A DNA stretch of 64,000 bases from the IMG/VR virus record IMGVR_UViG_3300031857_000053, positions 1 through 64,000 of that record; one strand, written 5' to 3'. The notes under the pieces were generated by a model, which worked only from the letters and a program-made list of their open reading frames with translations, did no database searches and was not told the DNA's origin. Positions 8,068 through 17,249 of this stretch are shown here, in pieces. Position numbers and translations under genes: made by a program. The DNA comes from a virus. Every line of letters begins with the position of its first letter. The stretch's first letter is position 1.

Positions 8068-10264
8068 ACCTTTTATAGAGATTCCTACTTGGGAAAATGG
8101 TAATTGGATAGATGATACAATCTTCCAAACTAGAGATGATTTTAGAATTTTTGTTCATTCTTGTTTTAAATTACCAGGTAAATATGAATTTGATGAAACA
8201 GCTCAATTATTTAATGAGCAAGCAAGAATTTTTAATACTCAAGGTTATTATTGTGTAGCTCCTGTACGAAGTAAAGATTTTGTAGATTATTGGGATTTTG
8301 AAAAGCTTAAATGTCGCAAGGGAGTTATTTTTAAAAACAATAATAAGGTTTGGTATATTCCTCGAGACTATTATATGTTTCTTAATTTCCTTAGAATAAA
8401 TGATAAAGAAAAAAAGAAATTTGATTTTCCCGGAATTCGAGATGCGCAATATCATATGGCTTTATATGAGTTACTAGCAGAACTTAATTATAAGCATTGC
8501 GCTATTTTAAAGAAAAGACAAATAGCTTCATCATATTTCCATTGTGCTAAACTTATTAATTTAATTTGGTTTGAAGAAACACCTATTCTTAAAATAGGCG
8601 CAGCATTAAAAGATCAAGTTAATGATAAAGGATCTTGGAAGTTTCTTAATGAGTATCTTTCATTTCTTAATGAGCACACAGCTTGGTATCGTCCAATGAA
8701 TCCTTGGAAGACGGGTATGTGGCAACAACAAATTGAAGAAACAAATAGTTCAGGTAGAAAATATATGAAGGGTCTCAAAGGAGTTCTTTCTATGTTAACT
8801 TTTGAAAAAGATGCTACAGCAGGTGTAGGTGGACCTTGTTCTTTATTCTTTCACGAAGAAGCAGGTATTGCACCCAAGATGGATAAAACATATGAGTACC
8901 TTAGACCTGCTTTACAATCTGGTCATATAACTACTGGATTATTTATTGCAGCAGGATCTGTTGGTGATCTTGGTCAGTGTAGACCTTTAAAGGAAATGAT
9001 ATTGAGACCAGTGCCAAATGATATTTATGCTGTAGAAACTGATCTTTTAGATGAGAAAAAAACAATAGGATTAAGTGGATTATTTATTCCAGAGCAATGG
9101 TCAATGCCTCCTTATATAGATGAGTTTGGTAATTCTCTTGTTGAAGAAGCTTTAAAAGCAATAGATGTTCTTAGAGAAAGATGGAAAAGAGAACTTTCTC
9201 CAGAACAATATCAATTAAGGATATCTCAGAATCCAACTAATATTGCTGAAGCTTTTGCTTCAAGAAGTGTATCAATTTTTCCTTTAGATTATGTTGCAGC
9301 ACAAAAGCGTAGAATTCTAGATAAAGAATATGCTTACGAATTTGTAGAACTTAATAGAGCTCCAGATGGAAAAATTGAAGCTAAAATGACAAGTAAACTT
9401 CCTATTTCAGAATTTCCTATTACAAAAAATACTGAAGATAAAACAGGAACTATTGTTGTTTGGGAAAAACCAGATACTGGAGCTTCATGGGGAACTTATT
9501 TTGCTTCTATTGACCCTGTTGGTGAAGGTAAAACAACTACTTCAGAATCACTTTGTTCTATTTATATTTATAAAAATCCAGTAGAAGTAACTAGAGTTCA
9601 TAATGAAAAAACAGAAACTTTTGTAGAACAAGATAAAATTGTTGCTAGTTGGTGTGGTCGATTTGATGATATCAATAAAACCCATGAGAGATTAGAATTA
9701 CTTATCGAGTGGTATAATGCTTGGACACTAGTTGAAAATAACATAAGTCATTTTATTAGACATATGATTTCTAAGAAATTACAAAAGTATCTTGTACCTA
9801 AAAATCAAATTCTTTTTCTTAAAGATCTAGGTGCTAATGCTAATGTGTTTCAAGAATATGGCTGGAAGAATACTGGGACTTTATTTAAAAGTCATATGCT
9901 TAGTTATTTAATTGAGTTTTTAAAAGAAGAAATAGATGTCGAAACTAAGGAAGATGGTACCATAGTAAAAAGAGTCTATGGTATTGAAAGGATCCCAGAT
10001 GTTATGGCTATGGTTGAAATGGAAGCTTATGAAGATGGTGTCAATGTCGATAGATTAGTATCTTTGGCAGCACTTGTTGCTTTTGCTAAAGTACAACAAG
10101 CTAATAGAGGTTATAAAAAACGTGTGGAATATAAGGATACTAAGCATTTGCAAAAGTCAGATAATTTGTTTAAATTAAGCAATAATGCCTTTAGACATAT
10201 TGGAAATAATAGCAAAATTAGTTCTATAAGACCACCAAAAAACATGTTTAAAAATATAAAGTAA
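8057..10264 (+). CDS. terL: Large terminase subunit (TerL)
   Basis: This 735-residue protein is the ATP-driven DNA packaging motor and headful nuclease. A degenerate Walker A-like stretch is KRQIASS (about residues 153-159). The Walker B segment is CSLFFHEEAG, with HEE at 266-268 providing the acidic residues. The C-terminal half has an RNase H-type nuclease pattern: Asp486 in SIDPVGEG, Glu560 in LVENN, and an acidic pair near 660-665 in DGVNVDRLVSLA. The length and these motifs match crAss-like terminases. It overlaps the upstream gene by 11 bases and is followed one base later by the portal gene. The tail is basic and presumably contacts portal or DNA. Confidence 0.9.
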   Translation: MINKPFIEIPTWENGNWIDDTIFQTRDDFRIFVHSCFKLPGKYEFDETAQLFNEQARIFNTQGYYCVAPVRSKDFVDYWDFEKLKCRKGVIFKNNNKVWYIPRDYYMFLNFLRINDKEKKKFDFPGIRDAQYHMALYELLAELNYKHCAILKKRQIASSYFHCAKLINLIWFEETPILKIGAALKDQVNDKGSWKFLNEYLSFLNEHTAWYRPMNPWKTGMWQQQIEETNSSGRKYMKGLKGVLSMLTFEKDATAGVGGPCSLFFHEEAGIAPKMDKTYEYLRPALQSGHITTGLFIAAGSVGDLGQCRPLKEMILRPVPNDIYAVETDLLDEKKTIGLSGLFIPEQWSMPPYIDEFGNSLVEEALKAIDVLRERWKRELSPEQYQLRISQNPTNIAEAFASRSVSIFPLDYVAAQKRRILDKEYAYEFVELNRAPDGKIEAKMTSKLPISEFPITKNTEDKTGTIVVWEKPDTGASWGTYFASIDPVGEGKTTTSESLCSIYIYKNPVEVTRVHNEKTETFVEQDKIVASWCGRFDDINKTHERLELLIEWYNAWTLVENNISHFIRHMISKKLQKYLVPKNQILFLKDLGANANVFQEYGWKNTGTLFKSHMLSYLIEFLKEEIDVETKEDGTIVKRVYGIERIPDVMAMVEMEAYEDGVNVDRLVSLAALVAFAKVQQANRGYKKRVEYKDTKHLQKSDNLFKLSNNAFRHIGNNSKISSIRPPKNMFKNIK

Positions 10265-10265
10265 C

Positions 10266-13040
10266 ATGAAGATTTTAAATGCGATGCAATTAAAGAGTGG
10301 AGCCAAAACGGAGTATAACCGTATGGGTTCCATTACACAACCTATTCAATTTTTACCTAGAAAAGAAAAAGATGAAGAGTGGATAGCTTGGAATATGGAT
10401 TGGTTAGAATGGGAGGGGCTTAAGCAAATTAGACGCAATGCTCAAAGGTTGATGAAAAACTATAAGCTTGCTAAAGGTATTATTGATAGAAATGATTACA
10501 TAGTTGAACAAGATAATGAGATGAGAGATCTTGTTGAAGTTCTTGTAAAACAAGATGATACAGCTTTAGAACTTAAATTTTATCCTATTATTCCAAATGT
10601 GATAAATGTTTTAACTAGTGAATTTGCTAAAAGAAATAACAAAATTACTTTTAGAGCTGTTGATGAAAACTCTTACAATGAGATGTTGCAGTTAAAGATG
10701 AATGCTATTGAATCAGTTTTGATGCAAGATGCTCAACAGAAGCTTATAGCTAATATGATATCTCAGGGTGCAGATCCTAATGATCCTGAATTACAAGAGC
10801 AAATGCAACAACAATTAGCTCCTGAAAATTTAAAAACATTACCTGAGATTCAAAATTTCTTTAATAAAGATTATAGAAGTTTATGTGAAGATTGGGCAAT
10901 TCACCAACATAGAGTAGATGATGAAAGATTTAAATTAGATGAACTTGAGGAAAGAGGTTTTAGAGATAGTCTTATTACAGATAGAGAGTTTTGGCACTTT
11001 AAGATGTATGAAGATGATTATGATGTAGAACTTTGGAATCCAGTTTTAACTTTTTATCACAAATCTCCTGAAGTAAGATATATTAGTCAAGGTAATTGGG
11101 TCGGTAAAATAGAAATGATGACCGTAGCCGATGTTATAGATAAATACGGTTATCTAATGACAAATGATCAATTGGAATCACTTGAAGCTATATACCCTGT
11201 ACGTTCTGCAGGTTATGCTAATCAGGGCTATCAAAATGATGGATCTTATTATGATGCTACTAAGAGTCATGATTGGAATACTAATATGCCCGGTCTTGCT
11301 TATAGACAATTTACTTCTATGTGGGATAATTACGATTATAATGGAGGTGATATTGTAAATTGGATTATGGGTCAATCTGAAGATTACTATGATGAGGGAA
11401 TGGCTTATATGCTAAGAGTCACTACTAATTATTGGAAATCTCAGCGTAAAGTGGGACATCTAACTAAAATTAATGATACAGGTGAAACAATCACTGATAT
11501 TATTGATGAAAGCTATGAGATAACAGATAAACCTATTTATAATACTCAGTTATTTAAAAATAAGACTAAAGATACTTTAATCTTTGGAGAACATATTGAT
11601 TGGATATGGATTAATCAAGTTTGGGGTGGTGTAAAGATTGGTCCTAATCGACCTACTTTCTGGGGAGCTAATAATCCTGGTGGAGTAAATCCTATTTATC
11701 TAGGTATTGATCAAAATAAAGTGGGACCACTTAAATTCCAATTTAAAGGTGATAATACTTTATATGGTTGTAAACTTCCAGTAGAAGGTTCTGTTTTCTC
11801 TGATCGTAATACTAGATCAACAGCTTTAGTAGATCTTATGAAACCTTATCAGATTGGGTACAATATAGTAAACAATCAGATAGCAGATATCTTAGTTGAT
11901 GAACTTGGAACAGTAGTATTATTAGATCAGAATGCTTTACCTCGTCACTCTTTGGGTGAAGATTGGGGAAAGAACAACTTAGCCAAGGCTTATGTTGCAA
12001 TGAAGAATTTTCAGATGTTACCGTTGGATACAACTATAACTAATACTGAAAATCCTTTAGCTTTCCAGCATTTCCAACAACTAGATCTTTCTCAGACTAA
12101 TAGATTATTATCTAGGATTCAATTAGCTAATTACTTTAAGCAACAATGTTTTGAAAATATTGGTGTTACTCCACAAAGACTTGGACAACAGATAGGTCAA
12201 TCGGATACTGCTACCGGGATAGAACAAGCTGTTGCTGGATCTTATGCTCAAACAGAGATGTATTTTATTCAACACTCAGATTATCTGATGCCAAGAGTTC
12301 ACCAGATGAGAACAGATCTTGCGCAATATTATCAATCTACTAAACCTTCTTTAAGGTTACAGTATATGACGACTAAAGATGAGAAAGTAAATTTTGAAAT
12401 CAATGGTACTGATTTATTGCTTCGTGATATAAATGTTTATTGTACAACTAAAGCTAATCATAGATCTATCTTAGAACAAATGAAGCAACTAGCTATGCAA
12501 AATAATACAGCTGGAGCCTCTATTTATGATCTAGGTGCCGTTATTCAATCTGAATCTTTAGCAGAACTTACACATACTTTAAAATCTGTAGAAGAAAAAT
12601 CTAAAGGTCAACGTCAAGAACAGATGGCTCATGAAGAGAAGATGAAGCAAATGGAAGCTGAACAGCGTACTAAAGAAAAGCAGATGGAACTTGATCATGA
12701 AGTTCTTGAAGCTGAGAAAAATAGACGTAAAGATATACTTGTAGCTGAGATTAAATCAGCAGGTTATGGAGCGATGCAAGATCTTAATGAGAATAAGATG
12801 AGTGATTTCCAAGATGTAATGAGTAACATGCGAAAAACTGAAGAATTTGATGCTACAATGAATCTTAATCGTGAGAAGGAAGTATCTAGAAATCAACATA
12901 GTCAACAGAAAATAGACTTAGAAAAACAGAAGCTCAGTCAACAAATGCTTTTAAAGAATGTAGATTATCAAATTGCAAAAGAAAATAAGAACAAATATGA
13001 TGTAGGAAAAAAAGAAAAAACACCTAAGAAAAAATCTTAA
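10266..13040 (+). CDS. Portal protein, long crAss-like type
   Basis: The 924-residue product follows TerL directly and has the layout of crAss-like portals. There is an N-terminal mixed region, a central clip/stem-like part with conserved aromatic and Gly/Asn-rich segments (for example NWIMGQSEDYYDEGMAYM near residue 365), and a long C-terminal charged coiled coil from about residue 762 to 915. The end is lysine-rich (KKEKTPKKKS). Portals form the dodecameric ring at one capsid vertex through which DNA enters and leaves. The protein is longer than typical portals of about 500-700 residues because of the coiled-coil tail. No protease site is evident. Confidence 0.85.
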   Translation: MKILNAMQLKSGAKTEYNRMGSITQPIQFLPRKEKDEEWIAWNMDWLEWEGLKQIRRNAQRLMKNYKLAKGIIDRNDYIVEQDNEMRDLVEVLVKQDDTALELKFYPIIPNVINVLTSEFAKRNNKITFRAVDENSYNEMLQLKMNAIESVLMQDAQQKLIANMISQGADPNDPELQEQMQQQLAPENLKTLPEIQNFFNKDYRSLCEDWAIHQHRVDDERFKLDELEERGFRDSLITDREFWHFKMYEDDYDVELWNPVLTFYHKSPEVRYISQGNWVGKIEMMTVADVIDKYGYLMTNDQLESLEAIYPVRSAGYANQGYQNDGSYYDATKSHDWNTNMPGLAYRQFTSMWDNYDYNGGDIVNWIMGQSEDYYDEGMAYMLRVTTNYWKSQRKVGHLTKINDTGETITDIIDESYEITDKPIYNTQLFKNKTKDTLIFGEHIDWIWINQVWGGVKIGPNRPTFWGANNPGGVNPIYLGIDQNKVGPLKFQFKGDNTLYGCKLPVEGSVFSDRNTRSTALVDLMKPYQIGYNIVNNQIADILVDELGTVVLLDQNALPRHSLGEDWGKNNLAKAYVAMKNFQMLPLDTTITNTENPLAFQHFQQLDLSQTNRLLSRIQLANYFKQQCFENIGVTPQRLGQQIGQSDTATGIEQAVAGSYAQTEMYFIQHSDYLMPRVHQMRTDLAQYYQSTKPSLRLQYMTTKDEKVNFEINGTDLLLRDINVYCTTKANHRSILEQMKQLAMQNNTAGASIYDLGAVIQSESLAELTHTLKSVEEKSKGQRQEQMAHEEKMKQMEAEQRTKEKQMELDHEVLEAEKNRRKDILVAEIKSAGYGAMQDLNENKMSDFQDVMSNMRKTEEFDATMNLNREKEVSRNQHSQQKIDLEKQKLSQQMLLKNVDYQIAKENKNKYDVGKKEKTPKKKS

Positions 13041-13108
13041 TAGTGATATAATTTAACAAATGTTTCACTATTAGTTTATAAGTGTAAATTTATTAAGTTT
13101 AGATTTTA

Positions 13109-13116
13109 TATTTTTG
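13109..13116 (+). promoter_or_regulatory. Putative promoter -7 element before the capsid operon
   Basis: TATTTTTG fits TAnnTTTG and lies 37 bases before the next ATG, in the 113-base gap between portal and scaffold-like genes. No clear TTTG lies 20 bases upstream. A 13-base word, TTTATAAGTGTAA at 13075-13087, recurs at 44800-44812 near another -7 element. Confidence 0.4.
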
Positions 13117-13153
13117 AGTAAATTTAATTGTCAGATCATAAAAACCAACCAAC

Positions 13154-14437
13154 ATGTCAGATAAAAAAGAAGAAGGCACAACCACTGTTAAAACAGTGGA
13201 TATTGCCGATTTAGATCAACTATTAGGAACCCCTGGCGCAGAGAGTGTTATGGTTCCAGAAGGTGAGAAAAAACAGGTTGAAAAACCTAATATTTTCACT
13301 AATAAAAAAGTAGATCTTTCGTTCCTTGAAAAAGATGATGAGGATGATTCATCATCACCGGATGTAAAAACAAATTTTAAGAAAGATGATTCTCTTCCAG
13401 AAAAATTAACTAAGGAAGATGAAGAAGAGATTTTAAATCAAATAACTGCAGATCCAGATAAGCCAGGTGGAAGACCTAAGATGAGTAAAGATGCTATGTT
13501 AGAACTTGCTCAAAGGCTTATTGAAACTAATCAAATTGTTCCTTTTCAAAATGAAAAGGGAGAAGATGAGGATCTTACTAAATACTCAGTTAAAGATTTT
13601 GAAGAACTTTTTACAGCTAATTTTAAAGAGAAAGAAAATAAAATACGTCAACAAGTTCCAATAGAATTTTTTGATTCTCTTCCTGAAGAGATGCAATATG
13701 CTGCAAAGTATATTGCTGATGGAGGGAAAGATTTGAAAGGTTTATTTAGAACTCTAGCTCAAGTAGAAGAAGTTCGACAACTTGATCCTTCAGAAGAAAG
13801 TGATCAAGAACAAATTGTTAGATCATATCTTAATGCTACAAATCCAGATTGGACACCAGATGAAATTGAAGAAGAGATTATTGGCTGGAGAGATCGAGAT
13901 GAATTAGAGTCTAAAGCTAAAAAATTCAAACCAAAATTGGATGCTATGCAAGAGCAAGTAGTTGCACAACAACTTGCTAGACAAGAGCAATTGCGTAAAC
14001 AACAACAGCAACATGCTCAAGCATATATGGAAAATATATATCAAGTATTAGAACCAGCTGAAATTAATGGTTTAAAACTTGATAAAAAAACACAAGGTTT
14101 ATTGTATAGTGGTCTAGTACAAGCAAACTATCCTTCTGTTTCAGGTAAACAAACAAATCTCTTAGGACACTTATTAGAAAAGTATCAATTTGTAGAACCT
14201 AATCATGCTCTTGTAGCAGAAGCATTATGGTTATTAGCAGATCCTGATGGCTATAGAAATAAGGTTAAAGAAAATGGTTCAAAAAGTACTATAGAGAAAA
14301 CAGTTAGATTACTTAAAACAGAAGAAAAAAATAAAATTGGTTCTTCCGTGGGATCTGATATTGATGCTGATCAAAGAGCATCTACTAGAACTCGTAGTGG
14401 AATTCAAAGACCAACAGGTGGATTTTTTAAAAGATAA
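13154..14437 (+). CDS. Acidic capsid assembly protein, candidate scaffold
   Basis: A 427-residue, strongly acidic protein placed immediately before the major capsid protein, as scaffolds usually are. The first 100 residues are low-complexity and acidic. The centre is helical, with a Gln-rich coiled coil at about residues 268-292 (including four consecutive Gln). The C-terminus switches to basic and Gly/Thr-rich (RSGIQRPTGGFFKR), resembling the capsid-binding tails of scaffolds. The leader carries two overlapping CCAAC words. No protease domain is seen. Scaffold function is inferred from position, charge and helical content. Confidence 0.55.
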   Translation: MSDKKEEGTTTVKTVDIADLDQLLGTPGAESVMVPEGEKKQVEKPNIFTNKKVDLSFLEKDDEDDSSSPDVKTNFKKDDSLPEKLTKEDEEEILNQITADPDKPGGRPKMSKDAMLELAQRLIETNQIVPFQNEKGEDEDLTKYSVKDFEELFTANFKEKENKIRQQVPIEFFDSLPEEMQYAAKYIADGGKDLKGLFRTLAQVEEVRQLDPSEESDQEQIVRSYLNATNPDWTPDEIEEEIIGWRDRDELESKAKKFKPKLDAMQEQVVAQQLARQEQLRKQQQQHAQAYMENIYQVLEPAEINGLKLDKKTQGLLYSGLVQANYPSVSGKQTNLLGHLLEKYQFVEPNHALVAEALWLLADPDGYRNKVKENGSKSTIEKTVRLLKTEEKNKIGSSVGSDIDADQRASTRTRSGIQRPTGGFFKR

Positions 14438-14465
14438 TATTAATAACTAAATAAATAACAACACA

Positions 14466-16091
14466 ATGAGCACTCCAGTTTTAAACAATGGTATATTCTT
14501 GCGTGACACGAAGTATGAAGCTTCTTCTCACGTAGATTCTTACCACTTAGTCAACATGTTAAAAGACGCTGAACCTATGGATATGGGTCCAGTAGACATC
14601 TGGGCAATGACCCAGAAGGTAGAGATGCCACTCTATCAGATGTCAAGTTTTGGTGGCAAAAATGTTATCATGGTAGATAACGCTAGAGGTGAGTATAAGT
14701 GGCAGACTCCTGTATCTCAGGATCTTCCTTATATCATCGAAGATATCGAACCAGATAATACTACTAAAGGTATAGATGGTACAACTTTCAGAATCAAAAT
14801 CAACAAGCGTGAGTTTGGTCATGGAGATATCATCACTTATGACAAGTATAATGGTGCAGAGATGTACATTACTGTGGATGATATTCTTCCAGCTAGTGAT
14901 GGTTATATCTACACTGTTCAACTTGTAAACAATGATAACTACAAGTATTTAGATAATAAATACTTAGAAGGTCAAACTAAGATTTTCCGTAAAGGTTCTG
15001 CTCGTGGTGAGTATGGAGAAAGATTCTCTGATATTACTACACGTTCTGGATACCGCGAATTTTACAATTTCGTAGGTGGATCTGAAGCACATGTTCACTA
15101 CTCTATTTCATCTCGCGCAGATATGATGACTCGTGGTGGTATGAATGCTGATGGTACAGTTCCTGTAACTGAAATCTGGAGAAACTTTGACAAATCTATG
15201 GATCCGTCAATTTCTAAGATTGAAGACATGGTTGCTACTATGGGTAAAGATTATGTAAAGCGCGCTGTTGCTAATGGAACATTGAGCAGAACATTTGTTA
15301 CTTCTATGGAAGCAGCACATCTTACTAAAATTGCTACAGATATCGAGACTTACTTAATGTGGGGACACGGTGGACGTATCAAGCAAGATGGTCCAGATGA
15401 TATCCGTATGTCAGTGGGTCTTTGGAAACAATTAGATAACTCTTTCAAAAAGGTTTATAATAAGTCTAATTTCTCTCTTGAACTATTCCGCGCTGAGCTT
15501 TATAATTTCTACGCAGGTCGTGTTGAATTCCAAGGTCCAGATCCTAAGCGTCAGCTTATTGTTCAGACTGGTATGGGTGGTATGCGCCTTGTTAATGAAG
15601 CTATTAAGCGTGAAGCTTCTAATTCTGGTTTAGTAATCCAAGCTGCTCAAAACAGTGGTATCGGAGCTATCTCTGGCCAGGGTATGGATTTAGGATTTGG
15701 ATTTGCTTATACTAGCTACGTTATTCCATTCTTAGCAAATGTTAAGTTTGTATTGAACCCAGCTTTTGACAATATCCATACAAATGATATTGAAAATCCA
15801 ATTATCGATGGTAACCCATTATCTTCTTATAGCTTTATTATCTTTGATATTACTGATACAGGAAATGATAATATCTTCTTATTGAAATTATCTTGGGATA
15901 ATCAATTGAAGTGGTGGTATCAAAACGGTACTATGGACTACATGGGAAGAACTCAAGGGTTCCAATCTAATGGACAGTTCAATGGATACCGTGTTTATAT
16001 GACACAAACAATGCCAGCTATTTGGGTAAAAGACCCAACTAAGGTATTGAAGATAGTTATGAGAAACCCAATCACGGGAGGATCATTCTAA
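14466..16091 (+). CDS. Major capsid protein, HK97 fold, crAss-like
   Basis: The 541-residue protein forms the icosahedral shell. It follows the scaffold candidate by 28 bases. Recognisable elements are the Gly/Met-rich segment QTGMGGMRLVNEAI (about residues 367-380), the strand DGNPLSSYSFIIFDI near residue 449, and the C-terminus ending NPITGGSF, all familiar from crAss-like major capsid proteins. Codon use differs visibly from neighbours: many CGT, CGC, ATC, TAC and TTC codons in a genome that otherwise prefers AT-ending codons. This fits very high expression. No N-terminal prodomain is evident. The long insertions relative to the HK97 core account for the size. Confidence 0.85.
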   Translation: MSTPVLNNGIFLRDTKYEASSHVDSYHLVNMLKDAEPMDMGPVDIWAMTQKVEMPLYQMSSFGGKNVIMVDNARGEYKWQTPVSQDLPYIIEDIEPDNTTKGIDGTTFRIKINKREFGHGDIITYDKYNGAEMYITVDDILPASDGYIYTVQLVNNDNYKYLDNKYLEGQTKIFRKGSARGEYGERFSDITTRSGYREFYNFVGGSEAHVHYSISSRADMMTRGGMNADGTVPVTEIWRNFDKSMDPSISKIEDMVATMGKDYVKRAVANGTLSRTFVTSMEAAHLTKIATDIETYLMWGHGGRIKQDGPDDIRMSVGLWKQLDNSFKKVYNKSNFSLELFRAELYNFYAGRVEFQGPDPKRQLIVQTGMGGMRLVNEAIKREASNSGLVIQAAQNSGIGAISGQGMDLGFGFAYTSYVIPFLANVKFVLNPAFDNIHTNDIENPIIDGNPLSSYSFIIFDITDTGNDNIFLLKLSWDNQLKWWYQNGTMDYMGRTQGFQSNGQFNGYRVYMTQTMPAIWVKDPTKVLKIVMRNPITGGSF

Positions 16092-16096
16092 TATTA

Positions 16097-16201
16097 GCGC
16101 CAGCGGAAGGTTATTCATGTTTCCTTCCGCATATTGGTGCCTTGCTTGGATAGTGTTTTGAAATAAGAGACACGACTGGTTCGATCCTGGTCCAAGTGCA
16201 A
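16097..16201 (+). ncRNA. Structured RNA with tRNA-like T-arm downstream of the capsid gene
   Basis: The gap after the capsid gene holds unusually GC-rich, strongly paired sequence. The first part is a nested hairpin: GCGGAAGG (16103-16110) pairs perfectly with CCTTCCGC (16123-16130), inside GCGCC/GGTGC. The second part resembles a tRNA without a D-arm. TTGCTTGG (16142-16149) pairs with CCAAGTGCAA (16192-16201, two bases bulged). GTGTTTT/GAGACAC (16153-16173) forms a hairpin with a 7-nt loop. ACTGG-TTCGATC-CTGGT (16175-16191) is a standard T-arm. Position 33 of the would-be anticodon loop is not T, so decoding is doubtful. It could be a decayed or captured tRNA, or an mRNA 3'-end element. Confidence 0.5.
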
Positions 16202-16226
16202 AAAGCTAACCTTAAACCAACATAAA

Positions 16227-17243
16227 ATGAAAGTAACACTTACAGAACTTCCTACGATCTCAGATCAAGGAAAAATTTCGATTAAACCGTTCTTTGACCC
16301 TGATGTAGATAATCTAGGTCTTCAGAATTATGGGATCTCTTTATTTGATGGAGTATTTCATGAAGAAGAATTAGCTTGTATAGAGCTTAATGGAATCAAG
16401 AGATATGTAACAGGTCTTAATCCTTATGCTCCAGAAGTTAAATTGATTCCAGATAAAGAGAGAAGAGAAGCTGTAATTTTAGATATTAATAAAGTTGTAG
16501 CAAAACTAGAAGCTGAACTAGCAACTAATATTATAGATCCAACTGATATTGATTTTTGGAATAAAGTAAAATTACTAAGACCGGATAATGATGATTTTTG
16601 GTCTACGATTAAAGTTCGTTGTGGTAACAAACCTGTTCCTTTAGATCCAGAAAATAATCCTCATGATCTAATTAGATTTTACGCAATCAATGCTGGTGGA
16701 TTTTCTATTGTAGCAAAGAGTTATGATGATGCTAAAAATAAACCAGTTGCTCCAAAGTTTTATTTAGATAAAGCGATTAATACAATTGCTACTAAAACAG
16801 AACTTAAAAAATTGCGTAATAAGGCTCTTGCTGAACTTGAGCATATGTATAAAAAGCAAGTTTCTAAGCTTATGTATGTAGCTAAAGTTGTAGATGGCAA
16901 TAGTTCTCAATATAAAAGATCAACTCCAGTTGATGTTATCTATGATAATTTAGATACATTTATTAATGGAGAAGGTGTAGAGAGAAGTGAGCGTAGAGCA
17001 GCTGAGTATTTTTTAGATACAGCTAGTCAAGATGTAGAAACTTTAAAACTTAGAGCTTTAATTAAAGATGCTAATTTTTATAAGTTATTGGCGCCTAAAT
17101 CAGATGGTATGATTTATCATATGTCTACACAAACTATTATGGGTAGAAATACTGCAGAGTGTTTAGAGTTTTTAAAGAATCCTTTAAATGATAAGATTCT
17201 AGAAGATTTATTACAAAAAGTTGAAGTACATTGGAAAAAATAA
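16227..17243 (+). CDS. Conserved capsid-block protein of unknown function
   Basis: A 338-residue mixed alpha/beta protein, slightly basic, with no membrane or signal segment. Features are a Pro/Asp-rich N-terminus (KPFFDPDVDNLG), a GNKPVPLDPENNPHDLIRFY segment near residue 131, and a helical C-terminal half rich in Lys and Leu. It follows the capsid gene and the structured RNA, and is preceded by an AAACCAAC leader at 16215-16222. I recall a conserved gene of this size at this place in crAss-like genomes. The function is not established to my knowledge. A virion or assembly component is the natural guess. Confidence 0.55.
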   Translation: MKVTLTELPTISDQGKISIKPFFDPDVDNLGLQNYGISLFDGVFHEEELACIELNGIKRYVTGLNPYAPEVKLIPDKERREAVILDINKVVAKLEAELATNIIDPTDIDFWNKVKLLRPDNDDFWSTIKVRCGNKPVPLDPENNPHDLIRFYAINAGGFSIVAKSYDDAKNKPVAPKFYLDKAINTIATKTELKKLRNKALAELEHMYKKQVSKLMYVAKVVDGNSSQYKRSTPVDVIYDNLDTFINGEGVERSERRAAEYFLDTASQDVETLKLRALIKDANFYKLLAPKSDGMIYHMSTQTIMGRNTAECLEFLKNPLNDKILEDLLQKVEVHWKK

Positions 17244-17249
17244 AAATAT

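Noticed and set aside
16126-16199. A complete canonical tRNA using GCATATTGG as the 5' acceptor strand
   Set aside because: The acceptor would need a bulge, the D-stem pairs poorly, and no anticodon loop with T33 can be formed. The D-armless arrangement pairs better.
16175-16201. attP-type site (tRNA 3' end copy) for integration
   Set aside because: No integrase or recombinase is in the window, and crAss-like phages are not known as classical integrating phages. Kept only as an alternative origin for the T-arm sequence.
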